This document shows, one piece after another, positions 33,408 through 42,540 of a stretch of DNA of 64,000 nt. The notes below the pieces were generated by a model that saw only the letters and a list, made by a program, of their open reading frames with translations, ran no database searches and was not told the DNA's origin. Positions within the stretch are counted from its first letter, which is position 1. Every line of letters starts with the position of its first letter. This stretch comes from 20CM-2-65-7 sp963830455 (GTDB taxonomy: Bacteria; Gemmatimonadota; Gemmatimonadetes; Gemmatimonadales; GWC2-71-9). The DNA lies in assembly GCA_963830455.1 (NCBI GenBank), contig CAWHMT010000004.1, positions 630,686 through 694,685 of the forward strand. The letters are read 5' to 3'. The translations under genes and the position numbers were made by a program.

Positions 33408-34519
33408 CTCAGGCCGCCGCAGTGTCGACGCACCACGCGACTCCGGCGTTCGGCAAGTTCTTCCTGCCGGGACCCACCGACGTCCATCCCGAAGTACTGG
33501 AAGCCATGATCCGCCCGATGATCCCCCATCGGTCAGCGGCGATGGAAAAGCTGCTGCAGACGATGGCGCCCAAACTCAGCGCCGTCGCGCGCACCACGCG
33601 GCCGGTATTCGTCGGCACCACGTCGGCGACCGGCTTTATGGAGATGGCCGTTCGCAACGGGGTGCGCCGCCGGGCCCTGTCGCTCGTCAACGGCGCGTTC
33701 AGCGAGCGCTTCGCCGGCATCGTCGGCGCCTGCGGCAAGGAGTGTATCCGTCTGGACGTGCCGCTGGGCTCGGCAATCGAGCCGGACATGCTGCGGGATG
33801 CGCTGAAGCGCACCCCGGTCGACGCCGTCACGTGCGTGCATTCCGAAACCTCGACGGGCGTGCTCCAGGACGTGGCGGGCTACGCTGAAGTGGTCAAGGA
33901 CTTCGACGGCGTGCTGCTGCTGGTCGACGCCGTGACCTCGATGGCCGGCTCGCCGGTGGAAACGGATCGCTGGGGGCGGGGTCTCGATTTCGTCTTTACG
34001 GGCTCGCAGAAAGCGCTGGCGTTGCCGCCCGGCCTGGCGTTGGGCGTCGCGTCGGAGCGCCTGGTCGAGCGCGCCAAGACGCTGGAAGAGCGGGGCGCGT
34101 ATTTCGACGTCGTCAGCTTCCTCGCCGCGACGACCAAGTTCCAGCCCACGAACACCCCGGCGATTTCGCTGCTCTATGCGCTCGACGTGCAGCTCGGCCG
34201 GATCGAGCGCGAAGGCGGCATCGAGGCGCGCTGGGCGCGGCACGACGCCATGCGGCGTCGCGTCGAGTCGTGGAGTGCCGAACACGGGATCAAGTTCCTG
34301 CCGCGCGACGGACGACACAGCTGGACGGTCTCGTGCCTGCGGTTACCCGAAGGCAAGCACTCCAAGGACGTCGTCGCCGCGTTGAAGCAGCAGGGGTGGA
34401 CGATCGGTGCGGGCTACGGCGCGCTGAAAGACTCGACGATTCGCATCGGCCACATGGGTGACCACACAGTCGCCGCGCTCGATGAGCTGTTGCCGCTCAT
34501 CGAGCAGGCATTGAGATGA
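33404..34519 (+). CDS. Class V aminotransferase (alanine-glyoxylate/serine-pyruvate type; candidate phosphoserine aminotransferase)
   Basis: The ATG at 33404 overlaps the preceding stop and gives 371 residues. It has 'FFLPGPTDVHPEVLEAM', 'VTCVHSETSTGVLQDV', 'LLLVDAVTSMAGSP' and the PLP Lys in 'FTGSQKALALPPGLAL', the alanine-glyoxylate aminotransferase pattern. It is coupled by a 4-bp overlap to serA. This strongly suggests that it performs the phosphohydroxypyruvate to phosphoserine step in place of classical SerC, as described for some archaea and bacteria. Substrate specificity is inferred from context. Confidence 0.87.
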   Translation: MTQAAAVSTHHATPAFGKFFLPGPTDVHPEVLEAMIRPMIPHRSAAMEKLLQTMAPKLSAVARTTRPVFVGTTSATGFMEMAVRNGVRRRALSLVNGAFSERFAGIVGACGKECIRLDVPLGSAIEPDMLRDALKRTPVDAVTCVHSETSTGVLQDVAGYAEVVKDFDGVLLLVDAVTSMAGSPVETDRWGRGLDFVFTGSQKALALPPGLALGVASERLVERAKTLEERGAYFDVVSFLAATTKFQPTNTPAISLLYALDVQLGRIEREGGIEARWARHDAMRRRVESWSAEHGIKFLPRDGRHSWTVSCLRLPEGKHSKDVVAALKQQGWTIGAGYGALKDSTIRIGHMGDHTVAALDELLPLIEQALR

Positions 34520-36126
34520 CAGCCACCTGGCGCGTGGTCGTAGCCGATCGGGTTGCCAAAAGCGGGCTCGACCTGCTCTCTCAAACACCCGACATCGAAG
34601 TCGTCGACGTCGCAGGCAAACCGGCGGAGCTCGATAAGGCCATCGCCGGCGCGCACGCCCTGATCGTCCGCAGTGAAACTCGTGTCACCGCCGCTCTGAT
34701 GGCCCACGCACCGAACCTGCGCGTCGTCGCCCGCGCCGGCACCGGCGTCGATACTATCGATGTCCCGGCGGCGACCCGCCGCGGCATTGCCGTGATGAAT
34801 ACGCCCGGCGCCAATACGGTGAGCGCGGGCGAGCACGCGATGGGACTCCTGCTGGCGCTGGTGCGCCGCATCTCCGACGCCGCGGCCGCGATGAAACGCG
34901 GCGAGTGGGATCGCAAGCGGTTCGAGGGCACGGAGCTGCGTGGCAAAACGATAGGTATCATCGGGCTGGGACGGATCGGCGCCCACGTCGCGCAGCTGGC
35001 GCGGGCGTTCGGCATGCAGGTCGTGGGGCACGATCCGTATCTCCCGCCCGAGCGCGCGGTGGAGCTGCACGTGCGGTTGCTCCCGATCGACCAGCTGCTC
35101 CGCGCCGCGGACGTCGTCACGCTCCACCTCGCGCTGACCGATCAGACGCATCATCTGATCGACGCCGATCGCCTGAAGCTGATGAAACCGACCGCGGTGC
35201 TGATCAACACGGCGCGGGGCGAGCTCGTCGACGAGGCGGCATTGGCGGATGCGATCAAAGAGAAGCGGATTGGGGGCGCGGCCATCGATGTCTTCGCCGT
35301 CGAGCCGTTGCCGGCCGATTCGCCGTTGCGTGGGCTCGATCGCGTGATTCTCACGCCGCACCTCGCGGCCTCGACCGCGGAGGCCCAGGAGCGCGTCGCG
35401 ACCGAGATCTGCGTGGCGGTGCGTGATGCGCTGGTAGGGGGCGATCTCTCCACGGCGCTCAATGTGCCCGGCATGGGCGGCGATATCCTCCGCAGGCTCG
35501 CGCCCCTCCTCGACCTGGCCCGCCGGCTCGGCCGGTTGGCGCTGGCGCTCGCGGACGGTCCGGTCAAGGCGGTCGAAGTCGCCTACGGCGGCAAGGAAGA
35601 GGGCGCCCAGCGGCCCGTGCTCGTCTCGGCGCTCGAAGGGCTGCTGACCGCGATGAACGCCGGGCCCGTCAGTCTCGTGAACGCGCAGGTCCTGGCGGAA
35701 GAGAAGGGAATCCAGCTCGGGACGCGCCAGGGTGCACCCGAAGCGGGGTTCGAAACGTCGATCGGCGTCAAAGTCGATACCGCGCGCGGTCGCGTGCGCG
35801 TCGCGGGCGCGTTGATCGGTGACAGCCATGGTCGCGTGATTCGGATCGACGATTATCACGTGGACATCACACCGGCCGGCTGGATGCTCGTCGTGCGCAA
35901 CCGGGACGTTCCCGGCGTCATCGGACGCGTGGGGACGGCACTGGGAACCGCGGGCATCAACATCGCGAGCTATCACCAGGCGCGGCGGTCAGCGCAGGCG
36001 AGCGGCCCTCCCGGCGATGCCCTGGCCGCGATCAACGTCGATCAGGCGCTGACCAACGGCGTGCTCGGCAAGCTGCAGGCGCTGCCGGACGTGCTCGACG
36101 TACGGTTGGCGAATTTCGGGGATTAG
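34516..36126 (+). CDS. serA: D-3-phosphoglycerate dehydrogenase
   Basis: SerA oxidises 3-phosphoglycerate to phosphohydroxypyruvate, the first step of serine synthesis. It is the long 536-residue type. The catalytic/NAD core has 'VVARAGTGVDTIDVPAATRR', 'IGIIGLGRIGAHVAQLARAF' (GxGxxG), 'LINTARGELVDEAALADAI' and 'LTPHLAASTAEAQERVA'. An intervening ASB-type domain (about 320-450) follows, and a C-terminal ACT domain 'MLVVRNRDVPGVIGRVGTAL' suggests serine feedback. It is translationally coupled to the class V aminotransferase. Confidence 0.95.
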   Translation: MTATWRVVVADRVAKSGLDLLSQTPDIEVVDVAGKPAELDKAIAGAHALIVRSETRVTAALMAHAPNLRVVARAGTGVDTIDVPAATRRGIAVMNTPGANTVSAGEHAMGLLLALVRRISDAAAAMKRGEWDRKRFEGTELRGKTIGIIGLGRIGAHVAQLARAFGMQVVGHDPYLPPERAVELHVRLLPIDQLLRAADVVTLHLALTDQTHHLIDADRLKLMKPTAVLINTARGELVDEAALADAIKEKRIGGAAIDVFAVEPLPADSPLRGLDRVILTPHLAASTAEAQERVATEICVAVRDALVGGDLSTALNVPGMGGDILRRLAPLLDLARRLGRLALALADGPVKAVEVAYGGKEEGAQRPVLVSALEGLLTAMNAGPVSLVNAQVLAEEKGIQLGTRQGAPEAGFETSIGVKVDTARGRVRVAGALIGDSHGRVIRIDDYHVDITPAGWMLVVRNRDVPGVIGRVGTALGTAGINIASYHQARRSAQASGPPGDALAAINVDQALTNGVLGKLQALPDVLDVRLANFGD

Positions 36127-36155
36127 CACTCCGTTCTGAGCGCCTTCCTTGCCCC

Positions 36156-36232
36156 AAAAAGCAGGTCCCTCGCGCCTTCGGCGCTCGGGATGACATGGCA
36201 CCGCGCGCACTTTGAGAAAAAAGAGTTAGGGG
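36156..36232. repeat. Interspersed palindromic repeat, copy 1 (GCAGGTCCCTCGCG...CGGGATGACA type)
   Basis: The core gcaggtccctcgcgccttcg and gcgctcgggatgaca (36161-36195) holds an internal palindrome (gcgccttcggcgc) and is followed by an A-rich end (tttgagaaaaaag). The same element recurs in this window at about 36615, 36684, 53205 and 59260. Confidence 0.85.
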
Positions 36233-36516
36233 AAAGAAAGAGTTGCAGCCAGGTCTTCCCAGGTAGGATTACGGTTTTCGATTAGCCTTACCCTTCGCGA
36301 ACGCCTCCAGTCTTTGACCTCCTTCTCGCGCGCAATGGCGTCGCGAATGTCCGCAAACTCCTCGAAGTAGACGAGCCGGGTGACGCGATATTTGCTGGTA
36401 AATCCTGAGAAGAGGCCCTGCTTGTGCTCGTTCACACGCCGGGCGAGGTCATTGGTGACGCCGGTATATAGCACTCGAGAGCGGCTCGCCATGATGTAGA
36501 TGTAGTAAGGGCGCAT
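36226..36516 (-). CDS. GIY-YIG nuclease family protein
   Basis: This 96-residue protein is almost entirely a GIY-YIG domain: 'YYIYIMASRSRVLYTGVTND' carries the two motif halves, with the catalytic Arg in 'LARRVNEHK' and a Glu at 'AIAREKEVKDW'. It matches the short UPF0213/YhbQ-like class. Homing and repair nucleases share the fold. The gene is bracketed by copies of the interspersed palindromic repeat in opposite orientations (36156 and 36615), suggesting a functional link with that element. Confidence 0.9.
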   Translation of the reverse strand: MRPYYIYIMASRSRVLYTGVTNDLARRVNEHKQGLFSGFTSKYRVTRLVYFEEFADIRDAIAREKEVKDWRRSRRVRLIENRNPTWEDLAATLSFP

Positions 36517-36612
36517 GACAGTTCAGGATGCTGGACCTCGGCTTGTCGACTATCATCATTTTGTTGCAGGTCTGGCCCTTTCCCTTCCTCCCCTCAATAC
36601 AAAGCAAGCGGC

Positions 36613-36660
36613 GCTGTCATCCCGAGCGCCGCAGGCGCGAGGGACCTGCTTTCTCTTTCC
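36613..36660. repeat. Interspersed palindromic repeat, copy 2 (inverted relative to copy 1)
   Basis: The sequence tgtcatcccgagcgccgcag followed by gcgcgagggacctgctttct is the reverse complement of the copy at 36156, with variation only in the central stem-loop. Confidence 0.85.
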
Positions 36661-36683
36661 GAATAGCAGATCGTTGGTCCAAA

Positions 36684-36768
36684 AGCAGATCCCTCGCGGC
36701 GCGCGCTAACGCGCGCGTCGCCCGGGATGACAACGCCGCGCGCGCCTTTTGAAGAAAAAGGGAGAAAG
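36684..36768. repeat. Interspersed palindromic repeat, copy 3
   Basis: gcagatccctcgcggcgcgc, a central palindrome (gcgcgctaacgcgcgcg) and cccgggatgaca are followed by an A-rich end (tttgaagaaaaaggg), as in copy 1. It lies 30 bp from copy 2, in the opposite orientation. Confidence 0.8.
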
Positions 36769-36777
36769 AAGGGGGAG

Positions 36778-38246
36778 TCACCCCCGGATCCACGCCGCGA
36801 CGATCTCGCTAATCCCTTCCGCCGGCTCAGGCTGCGGCGCCTTCCACTCCAGTGGTGATCCCGCGTCCAGCAGCAATTTGCCCACCGCGGCAAAGTCCCT
36901 TCCTTCGCGACCCTGACGCGACCCTTCCGCCGCCCAGACCAGCGGCTGGCCGTTGAACTCGCGGTCGCGGATGTGCACCGACGCGCCATGCGCGAGCAGC
37001 ACGCGCACCGCTTCGGGCCATCCCTCCATCGCGGCTGAGTGCAATGCCGTCTTGCCGATGCTGGCGTCCGGGCGGTTCGGGTCGAAGCCCGCGGCCAGCA
37101 TCGCCTCGAGCGCGCGGCACGTCGTTCGCGCTCGGCGGCTTGATGAAACGCGATGTAGTGGTCGTCGGTGATCTCGCTCTTGAGGCCGTCATTGTTGGCC
37201 AGGAGCGCCTCCGCCGCCGCGCGATCGCCCCGACTGCACGCCGCGACGAGCCGGTCGACGGCTGACAGCTCGGGCGACGCGCCGTGCGCGAGCAGCCAGT
37301 CGGCCACCGCGCGGTTGCCGTTCAGCTCGGCGACGGCGTAGGGCGTCCTGCCGTCGGCGCGGCGGCGCGTGATGTCGGCGCCACGCGCGACCATCGCCTC
37401 CACCACCGGCACATCCCACGCGCGCGCCGCGACATGCAGCGGCGTCTCGCCGTTCTCGCTGAACACGGCGTTCGGATCGGCGCCGTGCGCGAGTAGCCAG
37501 AGCACGCCGTCCGCCGTGCGGCTCCATTGTAGGATCGCATAGAGCGCGGTCGATCCGTCGCTGGCCCAGCGCTGATCGACGTGCGCGCCGCGCGCGAGCA
37601 GCGCTTCCAACACCTGTATGTCGCCGGCGCTCGCCGCGAGCGGCAGCGTGACGCCGTCATTCGGATCCGCGCCGGCATCGAGCAGCACGTTCACGAGCGG
37701 CAGCGATTGCACGTGGCGCGAAGCGCCCCAGAGCACCGGGCGGCGCACGTTGTGATGAATCCAGGGGAAACGCGTATTCGGATCGACGCCGAGGCTGATG
37801 AGCCGGCGCGCGATGTCGGCAAGACCGTCGGAGCCCACCGACGTGTAGCAGATGTAGTGGATCGGCAGCCAGCCGCGCGGCCCGCCTGTCTGGCCCGCGA
37901 GTGACGGATCTTTCGTGAGTCGAGCGTCCACGGCGTCGGCGTCACCGAGCACGAGCGCCGTGTAGAAATTCGCGGTGGCAATCTTGGGATGCAGCGCGAG
38001 GATGCGTTTGGCGCGATCGGGCCGGCCGTCCGTCGCCGCTTCCATGAATTCCGTTACCGCCGCATCGAATTCGAGCGTGCGCGCTTCCACCTCTTCGCGC
38101 AGCTTGTTCCAGGACGCGAAGCCGTATTCGCGCGCGAGTCGCGTTTGCGCTTCGTGCAGCGGGACGTGCGCCGACTCCTGAAGCTCTTTTGCCTGCCGTT
38201 TGAGTTGGTCGAGATCCGGACGTGAGGGGAGCTGCTTGCCTGGCAT
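36778..38246 (-). CDS. Ankyrin repeat protein (frameshifted near its C-terminus)
   Basis: The start at 38246 has GGAGG 4 nt upstream and gives MPGKQLPSRPDLDQLKRQAK. An N-terminal helical module ('ARLAREYGFASWNKLREEVE' type) precedes at least seven ankyrin repeats, e.g. 'LPLVNVLLDAGADPNDG', 'GETPLHVAARAWDVPVVEAM' and 'GRTPYAVAELNGNRAVADWL'. Near 37105-37125 two extra bases shift the frame. The last repeats ('GKTALHSAAMEGWPEAVRVL') continue in another frame to 36780. Corrected length is about 488 residues. It is a cytosolic protein-protein interaction scaffold, divergent from a kinase gene. Confidence 0.85.
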
Positions 38247-38402
38247 AAAGCCTCCATGCTGAGCGCCAGCGGTCCGCAAGCTGGCCAGCACGGAGACAGC
38301 CGTGCAGGGAATTCGTGTAGTGGGTGGACTCAGTCCTTCGCGCGGACCCGCGTGCGCCCCGAGCGCGAGGGAAGGATGCGGCGAGGCGCGGGAGGCGTCA
38401 AG

Positions 38403-39563
38403 GTGTATTTTGAGGTCGTGTCCGACCTCCTCCAACTCTGCCCCGGCTGTCACAAGCCGCTCGGCCCGGTCGACCGGTTTTGCCCGCGCTGCGGCCGGTC
38501 GACGGGCCTGAACGCCGATCCCGAAGTCACACTGATCGACCCGGTGGAGACCCGCTCCGCCGCCGATCCCGAAGTCACACTGGTCAAGCCGGTGGAAACG
38601 CCCGCTCGAACGGATCCGGCGTCACCCGCGACGTCCGCCATATTCCGAGACCGCTTGCAGCAGGCCCTCCGCGGTGAATACGACCTCGTTGGCCTCACTG
38701 GACAGGGCGGGTTTGCCCGCGTTTACCGCGCGCAGGATAAGCGGCTGAATCGGATGGTGGCCATTAAGGCCCTGAAGCCGGAGTTGCTGGAGGCGCCGGA
38801 CCTGGTGGAGCGGTTTCGGGCCGAAGGCATCGCGCTGGCGCAGCTGCGCCACCCCGGCATCGTTCCGATTTTTGATATCCGCGAACGCGACGGATTGATC
38901 TACTATGTCATGCCGTTCGTGGAGGGCGCGACGCTCGAGTCGCGGCTGGACCATCGGCTGCCGCCGTTCGAAACGCGGCGCATTTTGGCGGAGCTGGCGG
39001 ACGCGCTCGGGGCCGCCCATCGCGCCCAGATGATCCATCTGGACATCAAACCGGCGAACGTCTTTCTGGAGGGCGATCAAGGGAAAGTCTTGCTGATGGA
39101 CTTCGGGATCGCCAAGGCGATGACCGACCAGGTGGCCGGCAAGGTGCAGATCGTGGGCACGCCCGAGTACATGTCCCCGGAGCAAGCCCAGGGGCTGGCC
39201 GGCATCGATCACCGGTCGGACATTTACTCGCTCGGCGCGCTCGGCTACCGCATGCTGGTGGGGCGCCCGCCGTTCCGTGGCACGCGCGTCACCCAAACCC
39301 TCGCCAAACAAGTGAGTGAGACGCCGGCACCGATTCGCGAGATCAATCCGACGGTTCCGAAGGATTTCGCCGACGCGATCATGCGGTGCCTGGCGAAGGA
39401 TCCCGAGGAGCGGTTCTCGACGGCACTGGAGCTGCGCGCGGCGCTCGACGCTGTGTCCTTCTTCACCAGTGGAGCCGAGAAGCCCCTTGGTGGCACATCG
39501 CCAGTTCTCGTCGTCGCGCTCGCGTTTGTGGTCGGCCTCTTGATCGGCATGTTCCTCGGGTAG
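38403..39563 (+). CDS. Ser/Thr protein kinase with zinc ribbon and C-terminal transmembrane helix (HLD variant)
   Basis: The GTG at 38403, with GGGAGG 7 nt upstream, is chosen; an ATG at 38376 is possible. A full zinc ribbon ('CPGCHKPLGPVDRFCPRCG') is followed by a repeated 'DPEVTL' acidic linker and a kinase domain: 'LTGQGGFARVYRAQDKRLN', 'MVAIKALKP', 'MIHLDIKPANVFL', 'LMDFGIAKA', 'GTPEYMSPEQAQG'. The catalytic loop is HLD instead of HRD, so the Arg that contacts the activation-loop phosphate is missing. A C-terminal helix ('VLVVALAFVVGLLIGMFLG') anchors it. The substrate is unknown. Confidence 0.9.
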   Translation: MYFEVVSDLLQLCPGCHKPLGPVDRFCPRCGRSTGLNADPEVTLIDPVETRSAADPEVTLVKPVETPARTDPASPATSAIFRDRLQQALRGEYDLVGLTGQGGFARVYRAQDKRLNRMVAIKALKPELLEAPDLVERFRAEGIALAQLRHPGIVPIFDIRERDGLIYYVMPFVEGATLESRLDHRLPPFETRRILAELADALGAAHRAQMIHLDIKPANVFLEGDQGKVLLMDFGIAKAMTDQVAGKVQIVGTPEYMSPEQAQGLAGIDHRSDIYSLGALGYRMLVGRPPFRGTRVTQTLAKQVSETPAPIREINPTVPKDFADAIMRCLAKDPEERFSTALELRAALDAVSFFTSGAEKPLGGTSPVLVVALAFVVGLLIGMFLG

Positions 39564-39587
39564 CCGACCCACCGCCCCCCTCTATCA

Positions 39588-40806
39588 TTGATCATGCACC
39601 GAATCCACCTACCCATTGCCATCCTGATCGCCGCCGTTCCGTGCGCCAGCGCGCTCGCCCAGGACACCACCGCGCGAGCGGCGACGGCCCCCCCCGATCC
39701 CATCGCCCAGCTCGTCGCCCGTCTCGACCTCGAGCGCTACAAGGCGACGATCAAAGGCCTCACGCAGTTCGGTGACCGTCGCCAGGGCACGGCGCGCAAT
39801 CGCGCCGCCGTCGACTGGATCGAGCAGCAGCTGCGCAGCTACGGGTGCAGCGACGTCTCGCGGCTCACGTACGACTTTCAGGTCCCGCCGCCGCGCGCGC
39901 CGGGGGACAGCGTCCCGAGGCCGGCGCGGGACACCTCGCGCGGGGCGGGCGGGAGTCGCTATCGCGGCATCCGTGCCCGCACCGGCGTCAACAACGACTC
40001 GCTGCGCCAGCCCGATGCGGCGCTGCGGAAGCTCAATGCCGAGCCGAGCACATCGGGTGAGCGCCAGGAGGTCTACTGCACCAAGGTCGGCGCCACGCAC
40101 CCGGAGGAGATGTACATCATCGGCGGCCACATGGACGGCATCGGCTGGGGCGAGGCGGCGAACGACGACGGCTCCGGCACGGCGATCGTGCTCGAGCTGG
40201 CGCGCATCTTCTCGAGCGCCGACGTGCGGACCGAGCGCTCGATCCGGTTTGCGCTGTGGAATAACGAGGAGACGGGTCTGAACGGCGCGCGCGCGTACGT
40301 CGCGCAACGCCAGGCAGCTGCAGGGCAAGGAGGATCCTGCCGGCTCGGGCCGCTATCCCGAGCCCAAATGGCTCGGCATGATTCAGCACGACATGATGCT
40401 GTTCGATCACGGCATGCCGCGCGCCGACGGCAGTTTGAGTCCCGAGCAGCGGCCCGAAGCCGACGTGAACATCGAATTCCAGGCGAGCGCGAAATTCGCC
40501 GCTGACGCGCAGCGGCTCGCGTGGACGTTCCAGCAGGCGAACGAGAAGTACGCGACGGACTATCCCGCCAGCGTCGGCGCGCACATGACGAACACCGACT
40601 CCGGGCCGTTCCAGGATCTCGTGGCGGCGATCAGCCTGCGGGAGAACGAGCGCGGTGCGCAGATCGGGGCGGGGTGGGACCCCAACTGGCATCAACCCAC
40701 GGACCGCTACACGACCTACAGCGACAAGGATTTCCGGCTGGGGCTGAATGCGGCGCAAACCACCCTTGCGGGCGTAGCCCAACTCGTGGGAGCGACGATC
40801 AAGTAA
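39588..40806 (+). CDS. M28-family zinc aminopeptidase, secreted (frameshifted in this sequence)
   Basis: The leader 'RIHLPIAILIAAVPCASALA' directs export. The metal site is intact in the first frame: 'YIIGGHMDGIGWGEAANDDG' (HxD and the bridging Asp) and 'WNNEETGLNGARAYVAQRQ' (catalytic Glu pair). An extra G at about 40313 breaks the frame. The correct continuation 'QLQGKEDPAGSGRYPEPKWL' then 'GMIQHDMMLFDHG' and 'DSGPFQDL' runs to 40806. Corrected length is about 405 residues. It is convergent with the serine hydrolase gene 8 bp away. Confidence 0.88.
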
Positions 40807-40813
40807 GCGGCGC

Positions 40814-42451
40814 TCAGCGCCGTTCGAATTTCAAATTGCGGACCCGCGCCGTCGTGAACCGGAACCCGGTGATGCGTCCTGTGCCGTCGCGCGTGAACAC
40901 CATCGCGCCGGGCGGAATCTGGAACCCATCGCGGTACACGGGCCGCATCCGCCACTGCCCACCAGTCAGGGCGATCCGCGTCAACGTCAGCACACCGGTC
41001 GAGTCGAGTGACACGCGCAGCGTGGCCTCAGCTTCGGGGCTCTCGTACACGCCGGCGTAGGCGCCGAGCGCCGCGCGGGAGGTGTCGGCGTCCGCCACCC
41101 ACTCTATGGACACGGTATCGTTCTCCGCCGACACAGTCCGTGCATCGTAGTGACCGTCCGCGCGGCGCTTGAACACGAGGCGCTGGCCGCGCGCCGTCTG
41201 GAATGTCAGCCCCGCGCGATCGACCGGCACCAGCTCGACGCCAGTCTCCGTCTCGAGCTTGCCGTCGCGCACGCGCAGACGCCGCCCCTGCATGTCGCGC
41301 AGGTTGCGATACACTCCCGCCTTGTCCGCCAGGGCGCTCGCCGGCGCCGCGGCTCGGACCGGCGCCGCCGGGGTCGTGCGCGGCCCGAATGTCAGCAGCA
41401 TTCCCGCCACGGAGTCGGCCATGGTCTCCGGATCTGCGTTACCCGCATTGCACAGCACCGCGACCGACACCTCCGCGCGCGGATAGCGCACGATGTTGGC
41501 GCGATAGCCGGCGGTCGCACCGCTATGGGCCACATAGGGCTGGCCGCGGTAGGTATCCACGAATAGCCCCGCGGCATACGTGATCGTCTGACCGTTGGTG
41601 AGCACGCCGCGCCGCTCCTGCTCCGCCCGGAACCCGGCGCCGCCGAGGCGCGTCGAATCGAACGCGGCGTTCCACTTGAGCAGATCGCCTACCGTCGTCA
41701 GCAGGCAGCAGTTGCCGTAGATGTCTTCGATCGCGCGCTCGCCGAGCCAGCCGGTCGAGTCCTTGTCGTACGACAGCGCGCGGCGGCGCACCACCCGCAT
41801 CGCGTCGTCGCGCCAGCTCGTGGACGTCATGCCGAGCGGCTCGAAGATCCGGCGCCGTGTGAACGCGGGGAACGGTTCACCCGACGCGCGCTCCGCTACG
41901 ATCGCCAGCAGGTTGTAGTTGCTGTTGCTGTACTCGTACTCTGTGCCGGGCGGGAAGTTGAGCTCGCGCATGCGCGCGATGATTTGCAGCACGCCCGTGT
42001 GGTCGAGCGCGCGGGTGTTACGCGGCCAGCCGCCGACGCCGGCGATCGAGCCCCAGTCGCGCAGCCCCGAGGTGTGATGGAGCATATGGCGCAGCGTGAT
42101 CGGCTGCATCACTTCGGGCAGCTCCGGCACCCAGCGCCGCACCGGATCGTCGAGCGTCAGCTTGCCGTCGCGCGCGAGCAGCAACACGGCGGCGGCCGTG
42201 AACTGCTTCGATACCGAGCCCGCTTCGAGGATGGAGGCCGGGGTCAGCGCGACGCCGCGCTCGAGATCGGCCATGCCATAGGCCCGCTCTAGGAGGACCC
42301 GACCGTGCTGGGCGACGCCGATAACGCAGCCCGGCGACTCGGTCGAGGCGTACTGGCGGAAGACCGAGTCCACACGGCCTTCCAGGGAGCTTTGCGCCGC
42401 GAGTGGTGGCGTCGCGGCAATACTCACGAACAGGACGAGGATCAATCGCAT
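40814..42451 (-). CDS. Serine hydrolase, beta-lactamase/class C (PBP4*-like), secreted
   Basis: The ATG at 42451 gives a clear signal (MRLILVLFVSIAATPPLAAQ). The class C fold has 'EAGSVSKQFTAAAVLLL' (SxxK), 'YEYSNSNYNLLAIVAE' (YxN) and 'VAHSGATAGYRANI' (HxG in place of KTG). The last 170 residues form an extra beta-rich lipocalin-like domain, common in this family. Such enzymes act as D-aminopeptidases, esterases or inactive PBPs rather than true beta-lactamases. Total length is 545 residues. It is followed divergently upstream by the dihydrofolate-reductase-like gene after about 90 bp. Confidence 0.9.
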   Translation of the reverse strand: MRLILVLFVSIAATPPLAAQSSLEGRVDSVFRQYASTESPGCVIGVAQHGRVLLERAYGMADLERGVALTPASILEAGSVSKQFTAAAVLLLARDGKLTLDDPVRRWVPELPEVMQPITLRHMLHHTSGLRDWGSIAGVGGWPRNTRALDHTGVLQIIARMRELNFPPGTEYEYSNSNYNLLAIVAERASGEPFPAFTRRRIFEPLGMTSTSWRDDAMRVVRRRALSYDKDSTGWLGERAIEDIYGNCCLLTTVGDLLKWNAAFDSTRLGGAGFRAEQERRGVLTNGQTITYAAGLFVDTYRGQPYVAHSGATAGYRANIVRYPRAEVSVAVLCNAGNADPETMADSVAGMLLTFGPRTTPAAPVRAAAPASALADKAGVYRNLRDMQGRRLRVRDGKLETETGVELVPVDRAGLTFQTARGQRLVFKRRADGHYDARTVSAENDTVSIEWVADADTSRAALGAYAGVYESPEAEATLRVSLDSTGVLTLTRIALTGGQWRMRPVYRDGFQIPPGAMVFTRDGTGRITGFRFTTARVRNLKFERR

Positions 42452-42540
42452 CCGACGGCTCCAAAATGGGGGGCGGAGAATAGGACGGTGCGCGATTGAA
42501 GTTGGTTGCAAGCAGCCCGCCGTGCACGCGGCTGCGCCGA

